64,000 bases of DNA from Paenibacillus tepidiphilus (GTDB lineage Bacteria; Bacillota; Bacilli; Paenibacillales; Paenibacillaceae). The notes under the pieces are model-generated. The model was not told where the DNA came from, ran no database searches, and worked only from the letters and a program-made list of their open reading frames with translations. Positions 8,658 to 16,887 of the stretch are shown here, in pieces. The stretch covers positions 62,001 through 126,000 of the forward strand of contig NZ_VWRQ01000023.1 of NCBI RefSeq assembly GCF_008635795.1, in the 5' to 3' direction. A program made the position numbers and the translations under genes. Numbering within the stretch: the first letter of the stretch is position 1; every line of letters starts with the position of its first letter.

Positions 8658-9795
8658 GTGGGAAGTAGTTAAATTGGGGGACATGTTTAAAATATCTTCA
8701 GGTGGAACTCCCTCAAAAAGTAAATCTGAATATTATGAAAATGGAACTATTCAATGGGTGCGAACAGGTGACTTAAAAGAAAAATATATCACTCAAGTAG
8801 ATAGTTTAATCACAGAAGATGCAATTAGAAATAGTTCGGCAAAGCTATTTCCAATAAATACAGTCCTAGTTGCCATGTATGGAGCTACAATTGGTGCATG
8901 TTCGATTCTGTCCATTGAGGCAGCTACTAATCAAGCGTGCGCAGCCTTTTTGCCGAATGAAGAAGTAGATAGTTCCTATTTATATTATTTTCTTTGTAGT
9001 AAGAAGAACGACTTTATAAAGTTAGGAGTAGGTGGGGCGCAACCAAATATTTCAGCTACAATTCTTAAAAATATATATTTTCCACTACCCCCTCTTGAAA
9101 CCCAAAAGCAAATAGCAAAAACATTAGACTCTGCTGCAGAATTACTTGATATGCGTAAACAGCTACTTACTGAGTTGGGCACTCTGATCAAAGCAACTTT
9201 TTTTGATATATTTGGTGCCCCTGATACTAATGAAATGGGCTGGACAATTAGCACATTTAAAGATGTTGCTGTAATAGATACACAAATGACAAAGGATTTC
9301 GTAAAATATGCTAATTATCCGCATATAGGCATAGATAGTATTGAAAAGGAAACGGGAGCAATAGTTAATTATAAACTTGTTAAAGATAGCGATATAATTA
9401 GTGGAAAGTATTTATTTAGTGATAAACATATTATTTATAGCAAAATACGTCCAAATCTCAATAAGGTAGCCTTACCTTATTTCGAAGGACTTTGTTCTGC
9501 TGATGCGTACCCTATTTTACCCAAAGAGGGTCTATTAAATAAAGCATATTTGGCATATATTCTACGTTCAAAATTCTTTCTAAGCTATATTATGGATTTT
9601 AGTAACCGTACTAACATTCCAAAAGTAAATAAGAATCAACTAGAAGGATTTCAGTTCCCTGTACCGCCCCTACAACTCCAAACCCAATTCGCCAACATCG
9701 TAACCAAAATCGAAGAACAAAAAGCAATTGTCAAGCAAGCCATTGACGAAACGCAACATCTCTTCGACAGCCTGATGAGCGAGTATTTTGAATAA
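8650..9795 (+). CDS. hsdS: Type I restriction-modification specificity subunit
   Basis: DNA target-recognition subunit, 381 residues, starting at the GTG at 8650 inside the end of hsdM. Two target-recognition domains are visible. The first (WEVVKLGDMFKISSGGTPSK to AQPNISATILKNIYFPLPPL) is followed by the conserved helix ETQKQIAKTLDSAAELLDMRK. The second (WTISTFKDVAVIDTQ to NKNQLEGFQFPVPPL) ends with a repeat of that helix (QTQFANIVTKIEEQ). Bases about 8690-9650 are clearly more AT-rich than hsdM, hsdR or the last 100 bases of hsdS itself, which suggests exchange of the recognition part. The recognised DNA site cannot be read from sequence. Confidence 0.92.
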   Translation: MSKWEVVKLGDMFKISSGGTPSKSKSEYYENGTIQWVRTGDLKEKYITQVDSLITEDAIRNSSAKLFPINTVLVAMYGATIGACSILSIEAATNQACAAFLPNEEVDSSYLYYFLCSKKNDFIKLGVGGAQPNISATILKNIYFPLPPLETQKQIAKTLDSAAELLDMRKQLLTELGTLIKATFFDIFGAPDTNEMGWTISTFKDVAVIDTQMTKDFVKYANYPHIGIDSIEKETGAIVNYKLVKDSDIISGKYLFSDKHIIYSKIRPNLNKVALPYFEGLCSADAYPILPKEGLLNKAYLAYILRSKFFLSYIMDFSNRTNIPKVNKNQLEGFQFPVPPLQLQTQFANIVTKIEEQKAIVKQAIDETQHLFDSLMSEYFE

Positions 9796-9863
9796 CGGGC
9801 TTGAACTCTATTCTTCCAAAGTCAGCAAGTTGCTACCATCATTCTACCCATGAGGTGAACCGA

Positions 9864-12800
9864 ATGCCGGCAAACTTTGATTTTTTACAGGGACAGACGG
9901 AATATAGGCTGTTTGCTACAGCGGCCATTGAAGCGGAGCGGGTGCTTGCCACCTCTCCGGCGATGGCGGCGGTGGGCAGCCGGAAGGCTTTTGAGCTTGC
10001 AGTGAAGTGGGTGTATGCTGCCGATAACACCATTACTATGCCCTATAAGGATAATCTGCAAGCATTGATTCATGAGCCAACCTTCAAATTCGCGATGGAG
10101 AACCAAACCTGGGGTAAGCTGGGTTATATTATCAAGCTGGGGAACCTCGCGGTACATACAGACAGAAATGTCAGCCGGAGTGATGCGGTGTTGTCGCTTG
10201 CTGCATTATTTGAATTTGTGCAATGGCTTGATTATTGCTACGGGGCCAATTACGAAGAGCGGCAGTTCAATGAGAGCAGCATCCCGGCCGAAAAGGTCGT
10301 TCTGGACGAAGCGAAGATTAAAGAGAAGGACAGCCTAATCGAACAAAAGGAATCGGAAATCGAAGCTTTGCGTGCCCAGATTGCCGCGATGAGTGACAGG
10401 CTTACTGCTGACAAAGAGCAGCATCAGGAAGCACGTCGTTTTACACCTGGTGATCTTTCCGAGTTCCGTACCCGTAAGAAATACATTGATGTTGATCTGA
10501 AGCTGCTTGGCTGGACCCTCGGTGACGATGTAAGGGAAGAAGTAGAACTGTACGGCATGCCCAATGGCGAGGAAAAGGGTTATGCGGACTACGTGCTGTA
10601 CGGCAAAGACGGTCTGCCGCTAGCAGTCATTGAAGCCAAACGCACTTCAAAGGACCCGAAGATCGGTACTCAACAGGTTAGGCTGTATGCCGATTGTCTG
10701 GAGCAGATGACCGGAAGACGGCCGATGATGTTTACAACGAACGGTTTTGAAACGAATCTGTGGGATGATGTTACCTCGCCGCAGCGTAAAGTGAGCGGGA
10801 TCTTCTCCAAGGCGGATCTGCAGAAGCTGATGAACCGCAGACATGAACGCAAGGCGCTGAACGAGGTCGTTATTGACGACAAGATTACCGACCGCTACTA
10901 CCAGAAGGAAGCGATCCGCGCCGTATGCGAGAATATCATGGACGGACACAGGCGATCCCTGCTGGTAATGGCCACCGGAACCGGCAAGACCCGAACCGCC
11001 TCCAGCTTAACGGATGTGCTGTCCCGCGGCGGTTATGTGACCAATATTCTGTTTCTCGCTGACCGCAAGGCGCTGGTTAAACAGGCCAAAGACGACTTCA
11101 AGAATTATTTGCCGGATATGTCCCTCTGTAATCTGCTGAGCAATAAGAATGACAAAACAGCCCGCATTGTGTTTTCCACCTACCCGACTATGCTGAATGC
11201 AATCGACCAGGCTAAGAGTGACGACGGTAAACGGCTGTTTACCCCCGCCCATTTCGATTTGATTATTGTGGATGAGGCCCACCGGAGTATATTCAAGAAA
11301 TTCCGGGCGATTTTTGAATATTTTGACGCCATTATTGTGGGCCTGACCGCCACTCCTAAGACGGAAGTGGACCGCAATACGTATGATTTCTTTGAGATGC
11401 AGAGCGGTGTGCCGACCTATGCCTATACTTATGAAACGGCTGTGGAAATTGACCGTGTACTGGTCCCTTACTATAACATTGAGGTTACGACGAGGTTTTT
11501 GGAGCAGGGAATTACCTATGATACTCTATCGCCGGAAGATAAAGCGCGGTATGAGGAGGACTTCACGGATGAGGACGGCGAAATGCCAGAGTTTATTCCG
11601 TCCCCGGCGATTAACGAATTCATTTTTAATCAGGCCACTGTGGACCGAGTGCTGGAGGATCTGATGACCCGGGGGATCAAGGTAGCAGGCGGAGACCGGC
11701 TGGGGAAAACCATTATTTTCGCCCAGAAGAAAAATCATGCTCAATATATCGTGGAACGATTTAATAAGCTCTATCCGCAGTATAAGGGTACCTTTGCCAG
11801 ACGGATTGTCTCGGAAGATACATACACACAGAGTCTGATCGATGAATTCAAAATGTCGGATAAAGAGCCGCATATTACCGTTTCGGTAGACATGCTGGAT
11901 ACGGGGATTGATGTGCCGGACATTGTTAATCTGGTGTTTTTCAAACGGATTCGTTCCAAAACAAAGTTCTGGCAGATGATCGGACGCGGGACAAGACTGC
12001 GTAAGGATTTGTTTGGAGAGGGCGAGCACAAGCAGCATTTCGTTATTTTTGATTATCTGGGTAACTTTGAATTTTTCCGCCAGCACAAGGAAGGTCTGCA
12101 GGGAAATGAAGGACAGAGTCTGTCTGAAGCAATTTTTGCGAAGCGGGTGCGGCTGATTCATCATCTGCAGCAGGCTGCATTTATCGATGACGCCTATCAG
12201 GCGGTCCGTACAGAATTGATAGTGATAGTATTGGGGCAGATTCTGGCCCTTAATACCGAACTGGTATCAGTAAAGCTGCAATTACAGCATATAGAAAAGT
12301 ATAAGCACCATGAAGCTTTTGCCTGCCTGCTGGACCAAGATAAATCGAATCTTATTCTGTACCTTGCACCTATTGTATTTATGTCAGATACAGATGAACA
12401 TGCCAAACGGTTTGATAATTTTATGTATGGTCTGATGATTGCCCAGCTAGAAGAGTCGCCGCAGTTCAAGAAGGGGAAGAAGCAGCTGAAGGAGGTGGCT
12501 TCCATCCTGCTTCAGAAGGCTACCGTCCAGTTTGTAAAAGAAAAGCTTCCCCTTATCCAGACTATAGGTACGGAGGCGTTCTGGGAGAGTGCGGGTCTGC
12601 TGGATTTTGAAACGATACGCAAGGAGCTGCGTAGTCTGATTTATCTAACCATAGATGAGGGCGGCGGCAAAAATCCCATTTTTACGAATTTAACGGATGA
12701 GATTCTTGAAATCCATGAAGGCAAAGCGATGTATGAAGCATACACCTTCGAAGATTACAAGCTTAAGGTCAATCGGTATATTGAGCAAAACCGTGACTCT

Positions 12801-13214
12801 ATTGTGATCCACAAGCTTCGCAATAATATTCCGCTAACGGCGCTGGATTATGAAGCACTGGAAAAAATCTTCACAGGCGAGCTTGGTACAGCGGAGGATT
12901 ATCAACGGGAATTCAAGGATACGCCGTTTGGCTTATTGGTGCGTAAAATCGCCAAGCTGGAATATGAAGCCGCCACCGCTGCGTTCTCAGAGTTCATTAA
13001 TGACCAGTCCCTTAACCAGGGACAAATCGTGTTTGTCAAAAAGGTTATCGATTATATTGTCCAGAACGGCTATATTGATAGTGTATCTGAGCTAACAAAA
13101 CCGCCTTTTGACAAGCCGCAAAGTTTCGTTAAGCTTTTCGACGGTACGAAACAGAAAAAGCTGGTAGAGACGGTTACAAGAATTAAAGAGAATGCGGTCA
13201 AGATTATTGGATAA
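9864..13214 (+). CDS. hsdR: Type I restriction-modification restriction (translocase/nuclease) subunit
   Basis: ATP-driven translocase and nuclease subunit, 1116 residues. The ATG at 9864 is chosen because GAGGTGA precedes it by 5 bp; a TTG at 9801 has no ribosome site. Residues about 15-120 match a DUF4145-type helical domain (AAIEAERVLATSPAMAAVG). A coiled coil follows at about 155-190 (KIKEKDSLIEQKESEIEALR). The PD-(D/E)xK nuclease core contains DYVLYGKDGLPLAVIEAKR. The helicase core has ATGTGKTRTAS near 370, DEAHRSIFKK near 470, LTATPKTEVDR, and motif VI MIGRGTRLRKD. The long C-terminal region resembles the EcoEI-type HsdR tail. No inactivating change is seen, so the system is probably complete. 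Confidence 0.93.
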   Translation: MPANFDFLQGQTEYRLFATAAIEAERVLATSPAMAAVGSRKAFELAVKWVYAADNTITMPYKDNLQALIHEPTFKFAMENQTWGKLGYIIKLGNLAVHTDRNVSRSDAVLSLAALFEFVQWLDYCYGANYEERQFNESSIPAEKVVLDEAKIKEKDSLIEQKESEIEALRAQIAAMSDRLTADKEQHQEARRFTPGDLSEFRTRKKYIDVDLKLLGWTLGDDVREEVELYGMPNGEEKGYADYVLYGKDGLPLAVIEAKRTSKDPKIGTQQVRLYADCLEQMTGRRPMMFTTNGFETNLWDDVTSPQRKVSGIFSKADLQKLMNRRHERKALNEVVIDDKITDRYYQKEAIRAVCENIMDGHRRSLLVMATGTGKTRTASSLTDVLSRGGYVTNILFLADRKALVKQAKDDFKNYLPDMSLCNLLSNKNDKTARIVFSTYPTMLNAIDQAKSDDGKRLFTPAHFDLIIVDEAHRSIFKKFRAIFEYFDAIIVGLTATPKTEVDRNTYDFFEMQSGVPTYAYTYETAVEIDRVLVPYYNIEVTTRFLEQGITYDTLSPEDKARYEEDFTDEDGEMPEFIPSPAINEFIFNQATVDRVLEDLMTRGIKVAGGDRLGKTIIFAQKKNHAQYIVERFNKLYPQYKGTFARRIVSEDTYTQSLIDEFKMSDKEPHITVSVDMLDTGIDVPDIVNLVFFKRIRSKTKFWQMIGRGTRLRKDLFGEGEHKQHFVIFDYLGNFEFFRQHKEGLQGNEGQSLSEAIFAKRVRLIHHLQQAAFIDDAYQAVRTELIVIVLGQILALNTELVSVKLQLQHIEKYKHHEAFACLLDQDKSNLILYLAPIVFMSDTDEHAKRFDNFMYGLMIAQLEESPQFKKGKKQLKEVASILLQKATVQFVKEKLPLIQTIGTEAFWESAGLLDFETIRKELRSLIYLTIDEGGGKNPIFTNLTDEILEIHEGKAMYEAYTFEDYKLKVNRYIEQNRDSIVIHKLRNNIPLTALDYEALEKIFTGELGTAEDYQREFKDTPFGLLVRKIAKLEYEAATAAFSEFINDQSLNQGQIVFVKKVIDYIVQNGYIDSVSELTKPPFDKPQSFVKLFDGTKQKKLVETVTRIKENAVKIIG

Positions 13215-13242
13215 AGGGAACACAAGTTGGATATATAATATT

Positions 13243-13290
13243 AAAGACGATCTATTTCAATGATTATTTGAAGTAGACCGTCTTTCTTTA
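13243..13290 (+). terminator. Terminator of the hsd operon
   Basis: AAAGACGATCTATTTCAA (13243-13260) pairs with TTTGAAGTAGACCGTCTTT (ending 13285) with few mismatches and a six-base loop. TCTTTA follows. The near-perfect symmetry may serve both strands. Confidence 0.75.
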
Positions 13291-13315
13291 CGTTGATAAA
13301 TGTTTAGGAATCGGT

Positions 13316-13460
13316 CTATATTCCACTCTCTTCTAAATCCTTCTCCCCCAACAACTTCCCGACAGAAACATCAAGCATTTTCGTAATAGCAACCACCTCA
13401 TAATCCTAATATGTTGACCTTGCAATCGCGATCAACTGGTCGGGCTGATATCAAAACCGA
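13316..13460 (-). pseudogene. C-terminal fragment of an XRE-type regulator
   Basis: On the minus strand the stretch reads DYEVVAITKMLDVSVGKLLG and then EKDLEESGI, ending at a stop at 13316-13318. This matches the last helices of small XRE/HTH_3 regulators. A TAG at 13406-13408 cuts it off from an upstream piece (PDQLIAIARST) that would be the recognition helix, and no start is seen. Confidence 0.5.
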
Positions 13461-13922
13461 AGGTTTGCAATTGAAAATGAATTTTCTTTTTTATAGCTGG
13501 GTATGAAAATTCTAATGTGTTCATTAATTTATGTTATTTTAATTCGATGTTAGCATTAAAATAACATTTTCTTTGCATACAATTTGGCTATATAGTGAGG
13601 TACCTAAATGAAGTATCGAGAAGAGTCTCCGCGTGACAAAAAATTTCATTGTAGGGCGAGTTGTAGCTATCTGAAAAGTCTAGTTAATGCAAATAACTTT
13701 GCCGGAAAGGTGAGGATGCAATGAAACATCTGATGACAAATATGAGGAGGAGAAGCACAGAATGAACTCGGAGAGAGGCCGCTGGAGTAGGTAATTCCGT
13801 TAAGCAGCAATGGGTGTCTCAGGCTCAGAGTTGTAGAGTGGATGAGCTTATTAATCAGATGTATCAAGAAAAGAATAGATATTTCACATGCGTTTTGTTT
13901 AAACTTCTTTCTTGGAGGAGAT
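13461..13922. other. Non-coding AT-rich stretch
   Basis: No convincing gene. It holds a perfect 13-bp inverted repeat (13531-13543 with 13555-13567, ATGTTATTTTAAT type) with an 11-nt loop. It also holds several tiny frames with fair ribosome sites (for example near 13720) that look like debris. It ends in the GGAGGAG ribosome site of the next gene. Confidence 0.5.
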
Positions 13923-14213
13923 ATGGTGGGCTTTCCAGCATGGTTTGTAGAAACGATTCAAGGTCGCTTGGTTGAGGTAAGCGCACTAATTGAACATCAA
14001 TCCGAGCCTAGACAAGCTTTTGAAGAAGAACACAAAGCTTTTCAAGCGTTGTTTGCCTCCATGGATATTGCACGTAAGCCAGAGTTTGAGGATTGGGAGG
14101 ATAAGCTTTCTATAAAGCAATCTCTTCTATATGAACGTCTATACCTACAAGGACTCAAGGATGGAATGCAGCTTGCTGATGCATTTGCTTCTCCTTCTGT
14201 CCTTTCGGAATAA
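13923..14213 (+). CDS. Small unrecognised protein, 96 residues
   Basis: The ATG at 13923 follows GGAGGAG closely. An upstream in-frame ATG at 13842 lacks a ribosome site. The product is acidic and mainly helical. It begins MVGFPAWFVETIQGRLVEV and contains LSIKQSLLYERLYLQGLKDG near the C-terminus, a pattern seen in small Bacillota proteins of phage and plasmid regions such as DUF6809-like ones, though I cannot confirm membership. There is no signal peptide or membrane segment. It lies among gene debris after the hsd operon. Real expression is likely from its start signals; function is unknown. Confidence 0.55.
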   Translation: MVGFPAWFVETIQGRLVEVSALIEHQSEPRQAFEEEHKAFQALFASMDIARKPEFEDWEDKLSIKQSLLYERLYLQGLKDGMQLADAFASPSVLSE

Positions 14214-14235
14214 GACTGATTCCAAGGTATATGTT

Positions 14236-14722
14236 AATTGTATGCGGGCAAGGTCAAGGAGTACAAGTATGTATTCGATGCCAAATACCGCTTGAACCCG
14301 GCCTATGAGGGGACTTCCTACCAGCGGTCTTATGGACAGCCGGGGCCGGAAGAGGAGGATATTAATACGATGCACCGCTACCGGGACGGCATAGTCTACC
14401 AGGAAGCGGGCTCCGGTGAATATGAGCGGAGCATGTCCCTTGCCGTCCGGGTACCGAAGAAGAGCTGTATGTGCGGTTTACGGTGGAGGCCTGGCAGAGG
14501 CTAGCCGCCCCTATCGTCCTTGGAGGCCAAGGGATATACAAGGTGCTCTATACGAGCAAGTATATCCTGGACCGGGCACTCGAAATTGCCGAGCTACGGC
14601 TGGAAACAGAGGATGCGCTGCGGGAATGGCGCGAGATGCGCCGTAGGGGCCGGGTGCATGTGAAGCTGGATCATGCGGAGTATGTGGATTTGGGCAGGGT
14701 GGTTGAGGTGCGGAATGTATAG
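14236..14722 (+). pseudogene. Remnant of a DUF2357/COG1700-type PD-(D/E)xK nuclease gene
   Basis: The frame KEYKYVFDAKYRLNPAY, then QPGPEEEDINTMHRYRDGIV matches the nuclease core of DUF2357 proteins (D-AKY catalytic pattern). After YERSM the frame changes and a middle part is missing. The reading then resumes as EELYVRFTVEAWQRLAAPIV, through LETEDALREWREMRRRG, to a stop at 14720-14722, which is the usual C-terminal end. The large N-terminal part is absent. DUF2357 nucleases often sit beside McrB-like GTPases, so this is probably a decayed second restriction system in the island. Confidence 0.65.
14683..14718 (+). repeat. 36-bp direct repeat, copy 1 (DUF2357 3' end)
   Basis: Identical to 16560-16595; begins TGTGGATTTGGGCAGG and ends GTGCGGAATGT. 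It encodes the last residues DLGRVVEVRNV of the DUF2357 remnant. In both copies a valine codon and TAG stop follow, but flanking bases differ on both sides. Confidence 0.9.
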
Positions 14723-14962
14723 TCACTCCTCCATCTTATTGATCCCCATAAAATCTGGAGTTGGAAAGATCGCATTTATGACCGTAATTCTGCAAAGTGG
14801 CAACTTCCAATGTGGCATCGATATAGAGTTGAATTATACCCGCATGTTGGTCAACTATCAGGAATCTTGGATGAGCATGGATTTGAACAGATGTTTCCTG
14901 CTGCGTTTAGAAAGACACGTGATACATTTGAGCCTAAGGGAATTATCAAAATCATTAAATGA
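14723..14962 (+). pseudogene. 3' fragment of an unknown gene ahead of an XRE regulator
   Basis: Directly after the DUF2357 stop, and in the same frame, about 79 codons read as a protein-like tail: HLIDPHKIWSWKDRIYDRN, then KWQLPMWHRYRVELYPHVG and FEPKGIIKIIK, ending at 14960-14962. No start codon or ribosome site exists, so the 5' part was lost at the junction near 14719. It stands 15 bp before an HTH gene of antitoxin type, so it may be the tail of the former toxin partner. The family is not recognised. Confidence 0.5.
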
Positions 14963-14977
14963 AGGGAGCTGAGAAAG

Positions 14978-15412
14978 TTGATTAAAAACGAGACAGCTTA
15001 CCAAAAAGCACAGGAAAAGTTAAAGCAAGATAAAGATTTTATCCTCCGGGAAAAAATGAGATTTACAGAAATGGGTCTGACAGATGAGCAAATCGAAATG
15101 GCGATAGAACCACTGTTATCTTTTCATGAGCAATTAAAGAAAGAAGTTGAGTATTATGAGAAGATAAAAAGGGGATCCTTTAATCCTATTTATAAATTTA
15201 CTGACATAGGAAAAAACCTTATTGCTTTTAGAATATACATTAATATGACTCAAGCGGAGTTAGCTAGAAGGCTAGAGGTTTCGGAGGCGCAGGTTTCCCG
15301 GGATGAACGAAACGAGTATTATGGTGCCACTGCAGAAAAAATTGAAGCTGTTATGAATGCCATGGGGATGAGGGCAACCATAAAGATTGAAGATGCCGGA
15401 TTAGGAGCATAA
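14978..15412 (+). CDS. XRE-family HTH protein, antitoxin-like
   Basis: A 144-residue protein starting at a TTG at 14978 with GGGAGC 8 bp upstream. The N-terminal half is a charged helical stretch (KAQEKLKQDKDFILREKMRF). The C-terminal half is a clear HTH_3 domain: NLIAFRIYINMTQAELARRL and EVSEAQVSRDERNEYYGAT, followed by IEAVMNAMGMRATIKIED. This layout matches HigA-type antitoxins that follow their toxin gene. The fragment immediately upstream is headless, so this may be an orphan antitoxin or regulator. A bidirectional terminator follows at 15437-15485. Confidence 0.7.
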   Translation: MIKNETAYQKAQEKLKQDKDFILREKMRFTEMGLTDEQIEMAIEPLLSFHEQLKKEVEYYEKIKRGSFNPIYKFTDIGKNLIAFRIYINMTQAELARRLEVSEAQVSRDERNEYYGATAEKIEAVMNAMGMRATIKIEDAGLGA

Positions 15413-15436
15413 CCCAATCACAATCCGCACTCTAAA

Positions 15437-15485
15437 AAAGCTCAAAGCGCTAGGCTTCCCGTGCCGGCGCTTTGAGCTTATTTTC
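15437..15485. terminator. Bidirectional terminator
   Basis: AAGCTCAAAGCGC (ending 15450) pairs with GCGCTTTGAGCTT (15467-15479), flanked by A- and T-runs. It serves the HTH gene on the plus strand and the 95-residue gene on the minus strand. The matching copy is at 24697-24740. Confidence 0.8.
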
Positions 15486-15765
15486 TTCTAAAGACCTTTT
15501 CCCAATCGTTGATTACTTCTGCTCTGGTCGGAAATCGCTCCTGCCGCCAGGGAGTAGTTTCCCATTCATGAATCGCTTGCTGCTTGGTTTTGTAAAAGCG
15601 GTAATCGCAAATGCTCCAGGAACAGAACAGCTTACGGTACCATTTGCCGCTTGAGATGCCGCCGGTGAAGCGGCGGACTGCTTTGCTCGCATGGCGTTTG
15701 CTCCAGCGGGTACCGGGTGTATGGTGGTCAGTGTATGCGGGTGATCGTTTCACACTTTGGCTCAT
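15478..15765 (-). CDS. Small conserved basic protein, copy 1 (95 residues)
   Basis: Paralogue of 24737-25024. The two proteins share about 80% identity, and differences are spread out while the frame is kept, which argues for a real gene. AAGGAGG precedes the ATG by about 12 bp in both. The protein is basic at the N-terminus (SVKRSPAYTDHHTPGTRWSK) and has a conserved core SGKWYRKLFCSWSICDYRFY and an end RFPTRAEVINDWEKVFRRK. No signal peptide or membrane segment is evident and the family is not recognised. Upstream, divergently oriented, is one of the four GYAATAC elements. Function unknown. Confidence 0.6.
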   Translation of the reverse strand: MSQSVKRSPAYTDHHTPGTRWSKRHASKAVRRFTGGISSGKWYRKLFCSWSICDYRFYKTKQQAIHEWETTPWRQERFPTRAEVINDWEKVFRRK

Positions 15766-15918
15766 TTGGCGCTCTAACCTCCTTAGGGGGAAGCTAGAGG
15801 CCGTCCAATTTCTTCATAGCTCACCTCATCTGCTGGTGTAGCTTGCTGTTTATTTTGACGCTATGAATTAAAATAGGTTTCGGGCTATGGGTGCTGCTTG
15901 GAAATTTATGCTTCCGTC

Positions 15919-15962
15919 GCAATACTTTCACCATGTTCGTTCGGCGTGATTTCAGCGATGAT
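15919..15962 (+). promoter_or_regulatory. GYAATAC element, copy C
   Basis: GCAATAC (15919-15925), 4 nt, ACCATGTTCG (15930-15939), 12 nt, then TCAGCGATGAT at 15952-15962. Spacing is the same as in the elements before hen1 and rlaP-rtcB. The -10-like part is weaker (GATGAT). The next plus-strand gene begins at 16092. The rest of 15766-16091 shows no gene. Confidence 0.45.
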
Positions 15963-16091
15963 GGAACCTGTAAGACACATTCGTAAGGATGAGCAAGATG
16001 ATAATGCCAAGCGGCTTCGCGTGAAGAGACCCGGCTATCCTTTGAGAAGGACTAAGCCCCTACATATAGTCCCGGTGGTGAACTATGAACC

Positions 16092-16520
16092 ATGAATACA
16101 TTCAGATACACAGCAACCGATGAAACCTTCGATTTACTGGATTTTCACGATGCGGTTATAGATAGCATTCAAGTATCGGACCATGAAATCGTTGTAGAGC
16201 TCGAGGCGGTTAACATACTTGCGGGTCATCCGCTTAACCCTTATTCTGTAGCTAAAAGTACAGATTACTGCAGGCTGATATTTGCCCATCCATCCCTCAG
16301 TCATGCAACTCTATTTCAGGAAGAGAAGTCTCACCGGCGAATGGAGTGCACTGACTTGCAAGACCTGGAGATTCTCCAATTCGAACGGATACAACAAGAA
16401 GACTGCTATCTATACATAATCCTGGGTCTGGATAGCCACTTCTGTAAATGGGTCATCCAAGCCAAAGGCTTCTCTCTCCACTGGAGTGAGTTTAATGGAG
16501 ACGCCTGGTTTGTTGATTAG
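16092..16520 (+). CDS. Hypothetical protein, 142 residues
   Basis: Not recognised. It begins MNTFRYTATDETFDLLDFHD and continues AVIDSIQVSDHEIVVELEAV. This pattern, a short His-Asp motif then two beta strands, is seen in several small immunity-like and DUF families of Bacillota. The remainder is beta-rich (YCRLIFAHPSLSHATLF, CYLYIILGLDSHFCKWVIQA). There is no signal peptide. The ribosome site is weak (GGTGGTGAAC about 10 bp upstream). It lies between the two copies of the 36-bp repeat and downstream of GYAATAC element C. It may be an orphan immunity protein, but this is a guess. Confidence 0.5.
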   Translation: MNTFRYTATDETFDLLDFHDAVIDSIQVSDHEIVVELEAVNILAGHPLNPYSVAKSTDYCRLIFAHPSLSHATLFQEEKSHRRMECTDLQDLEILQFERIQQEDCYLYIILGLDSHFCKWVIQAKGFSLHWSEFNGDAWFVD

Positions 16521-16559
16521 CGAGATAGTCAGTACACGGACCACGTTTTCAAGAAAATG

Positions 16560-16595
16560 TGTGGATTTGGGCAGGGTGGTTGAGGTGCGGAATGT
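16560..16595 (+). repeat. 36-bp direct repeat, copy 2
   Basis: Identical to 14683-14718. In frame it reads VDLGRVVEVRN then GTT TAG, so it is the 3' tip of a second DUF2357-type gene whose body is gone. Confidence 0.9.
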
Positions 16596-16634
16596 TTAGG
16601 ATGAATAGAATTGAAGACAGAGCTCTGTTTTACG

Positions 16635-16662
16635 TTGTAAAACATTGTCATCGTGGTATAAT
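16635..16662 (+). promoter_or_regulatory. Promoter of antitoxin RNA, copy 1
   Basis: TTGTAA (16635-16640), 16-bp spacer, TATAAT (16657-16662). The same promoter is kept almost base for base in all three cassette copies. Confidence 0.75.
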
Positions 16663-16668
16663 GAACTC

Positions 16669-16812
16669 AGAAACAGCGTACAATGGCAAAGAGAGCCGTG
16701 CTGGTAACACGACTCTCAGCGCAATAGCCGCTTTTAAGGGCGGAGGCTTGAAAGGTTTATCCATCGAAATAGGACCGCTACCTTTGACCAGGGCGGTCTA
16801 TTTCTTTTTGTG
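16669..16812 (+). ncRNA. Antisense RNA antitoxin of type I TA cassette, copy 1
   Basis: Predicted RNA of about 145 nt. It contains a conserved hairpin (GAGAGCCGTG with CACGACTCTC), a second stem (GCCGC/GGCGG), and an intrinsic terminator (TAGGACCGC ... GCGGTCTATT then TTTTT). The terminator stem covers the stop codon and 3' end of the toxin frame on the other strand. Transcripts therefore converge and overlap at their 3' ends, as in the txpA/ratA arrangement of Bacillus subtilis. Confidence 0.65.
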
Positions 16813-16887
16813 GAAAGATAGAATCAACACAACCAGAGTCGCAAACGAAATCATTAGCGTCAATGCTTGGTATACCTCCACGGGCAT
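16798..16887 (-). CDS. Holin-like small membrane toxin, type I TA copy 1
   Basis: A 29-residue peptide from the ATG at 16887 (MPVEVYQALTLMISFATLVV, ending SFHKKK), or 27 residues from the GTG at 16881. The GTG fits the ribosome site better: AAGGGAGG lies 8 bp before it but only 2 bp before the ATG. One membrane helix and a Lys tail match the TxpA/BsrG-like putative holin-like toxins. A hairpin (CTCCC TTGA AGGGAG) would hide the ribosome site. A minus-strand TATAAT stands at 16947-16952. It is more diverged in the membrane part than copies 2 and 3. Confidence 0.7.
   Translation of the reverse strand: MPVEVYQALTLMISFATLVVLILSFHKKK

Larger units (their letters stand above)
15425..15975. repeat. 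About 550-bp paralogous segment, copy 1
   Basis: Terminator, 95-residue gene, its upstream region and the GYAATAC element match 24690-25228 throughout with scattered substitutions. Similarity stops just after GAACCTGTAAGACA near 15982; beyond this the two loci are unrelated (a hypothetical gene here, a tRNA-like RNA and slipin there). Confidence 0.8.
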
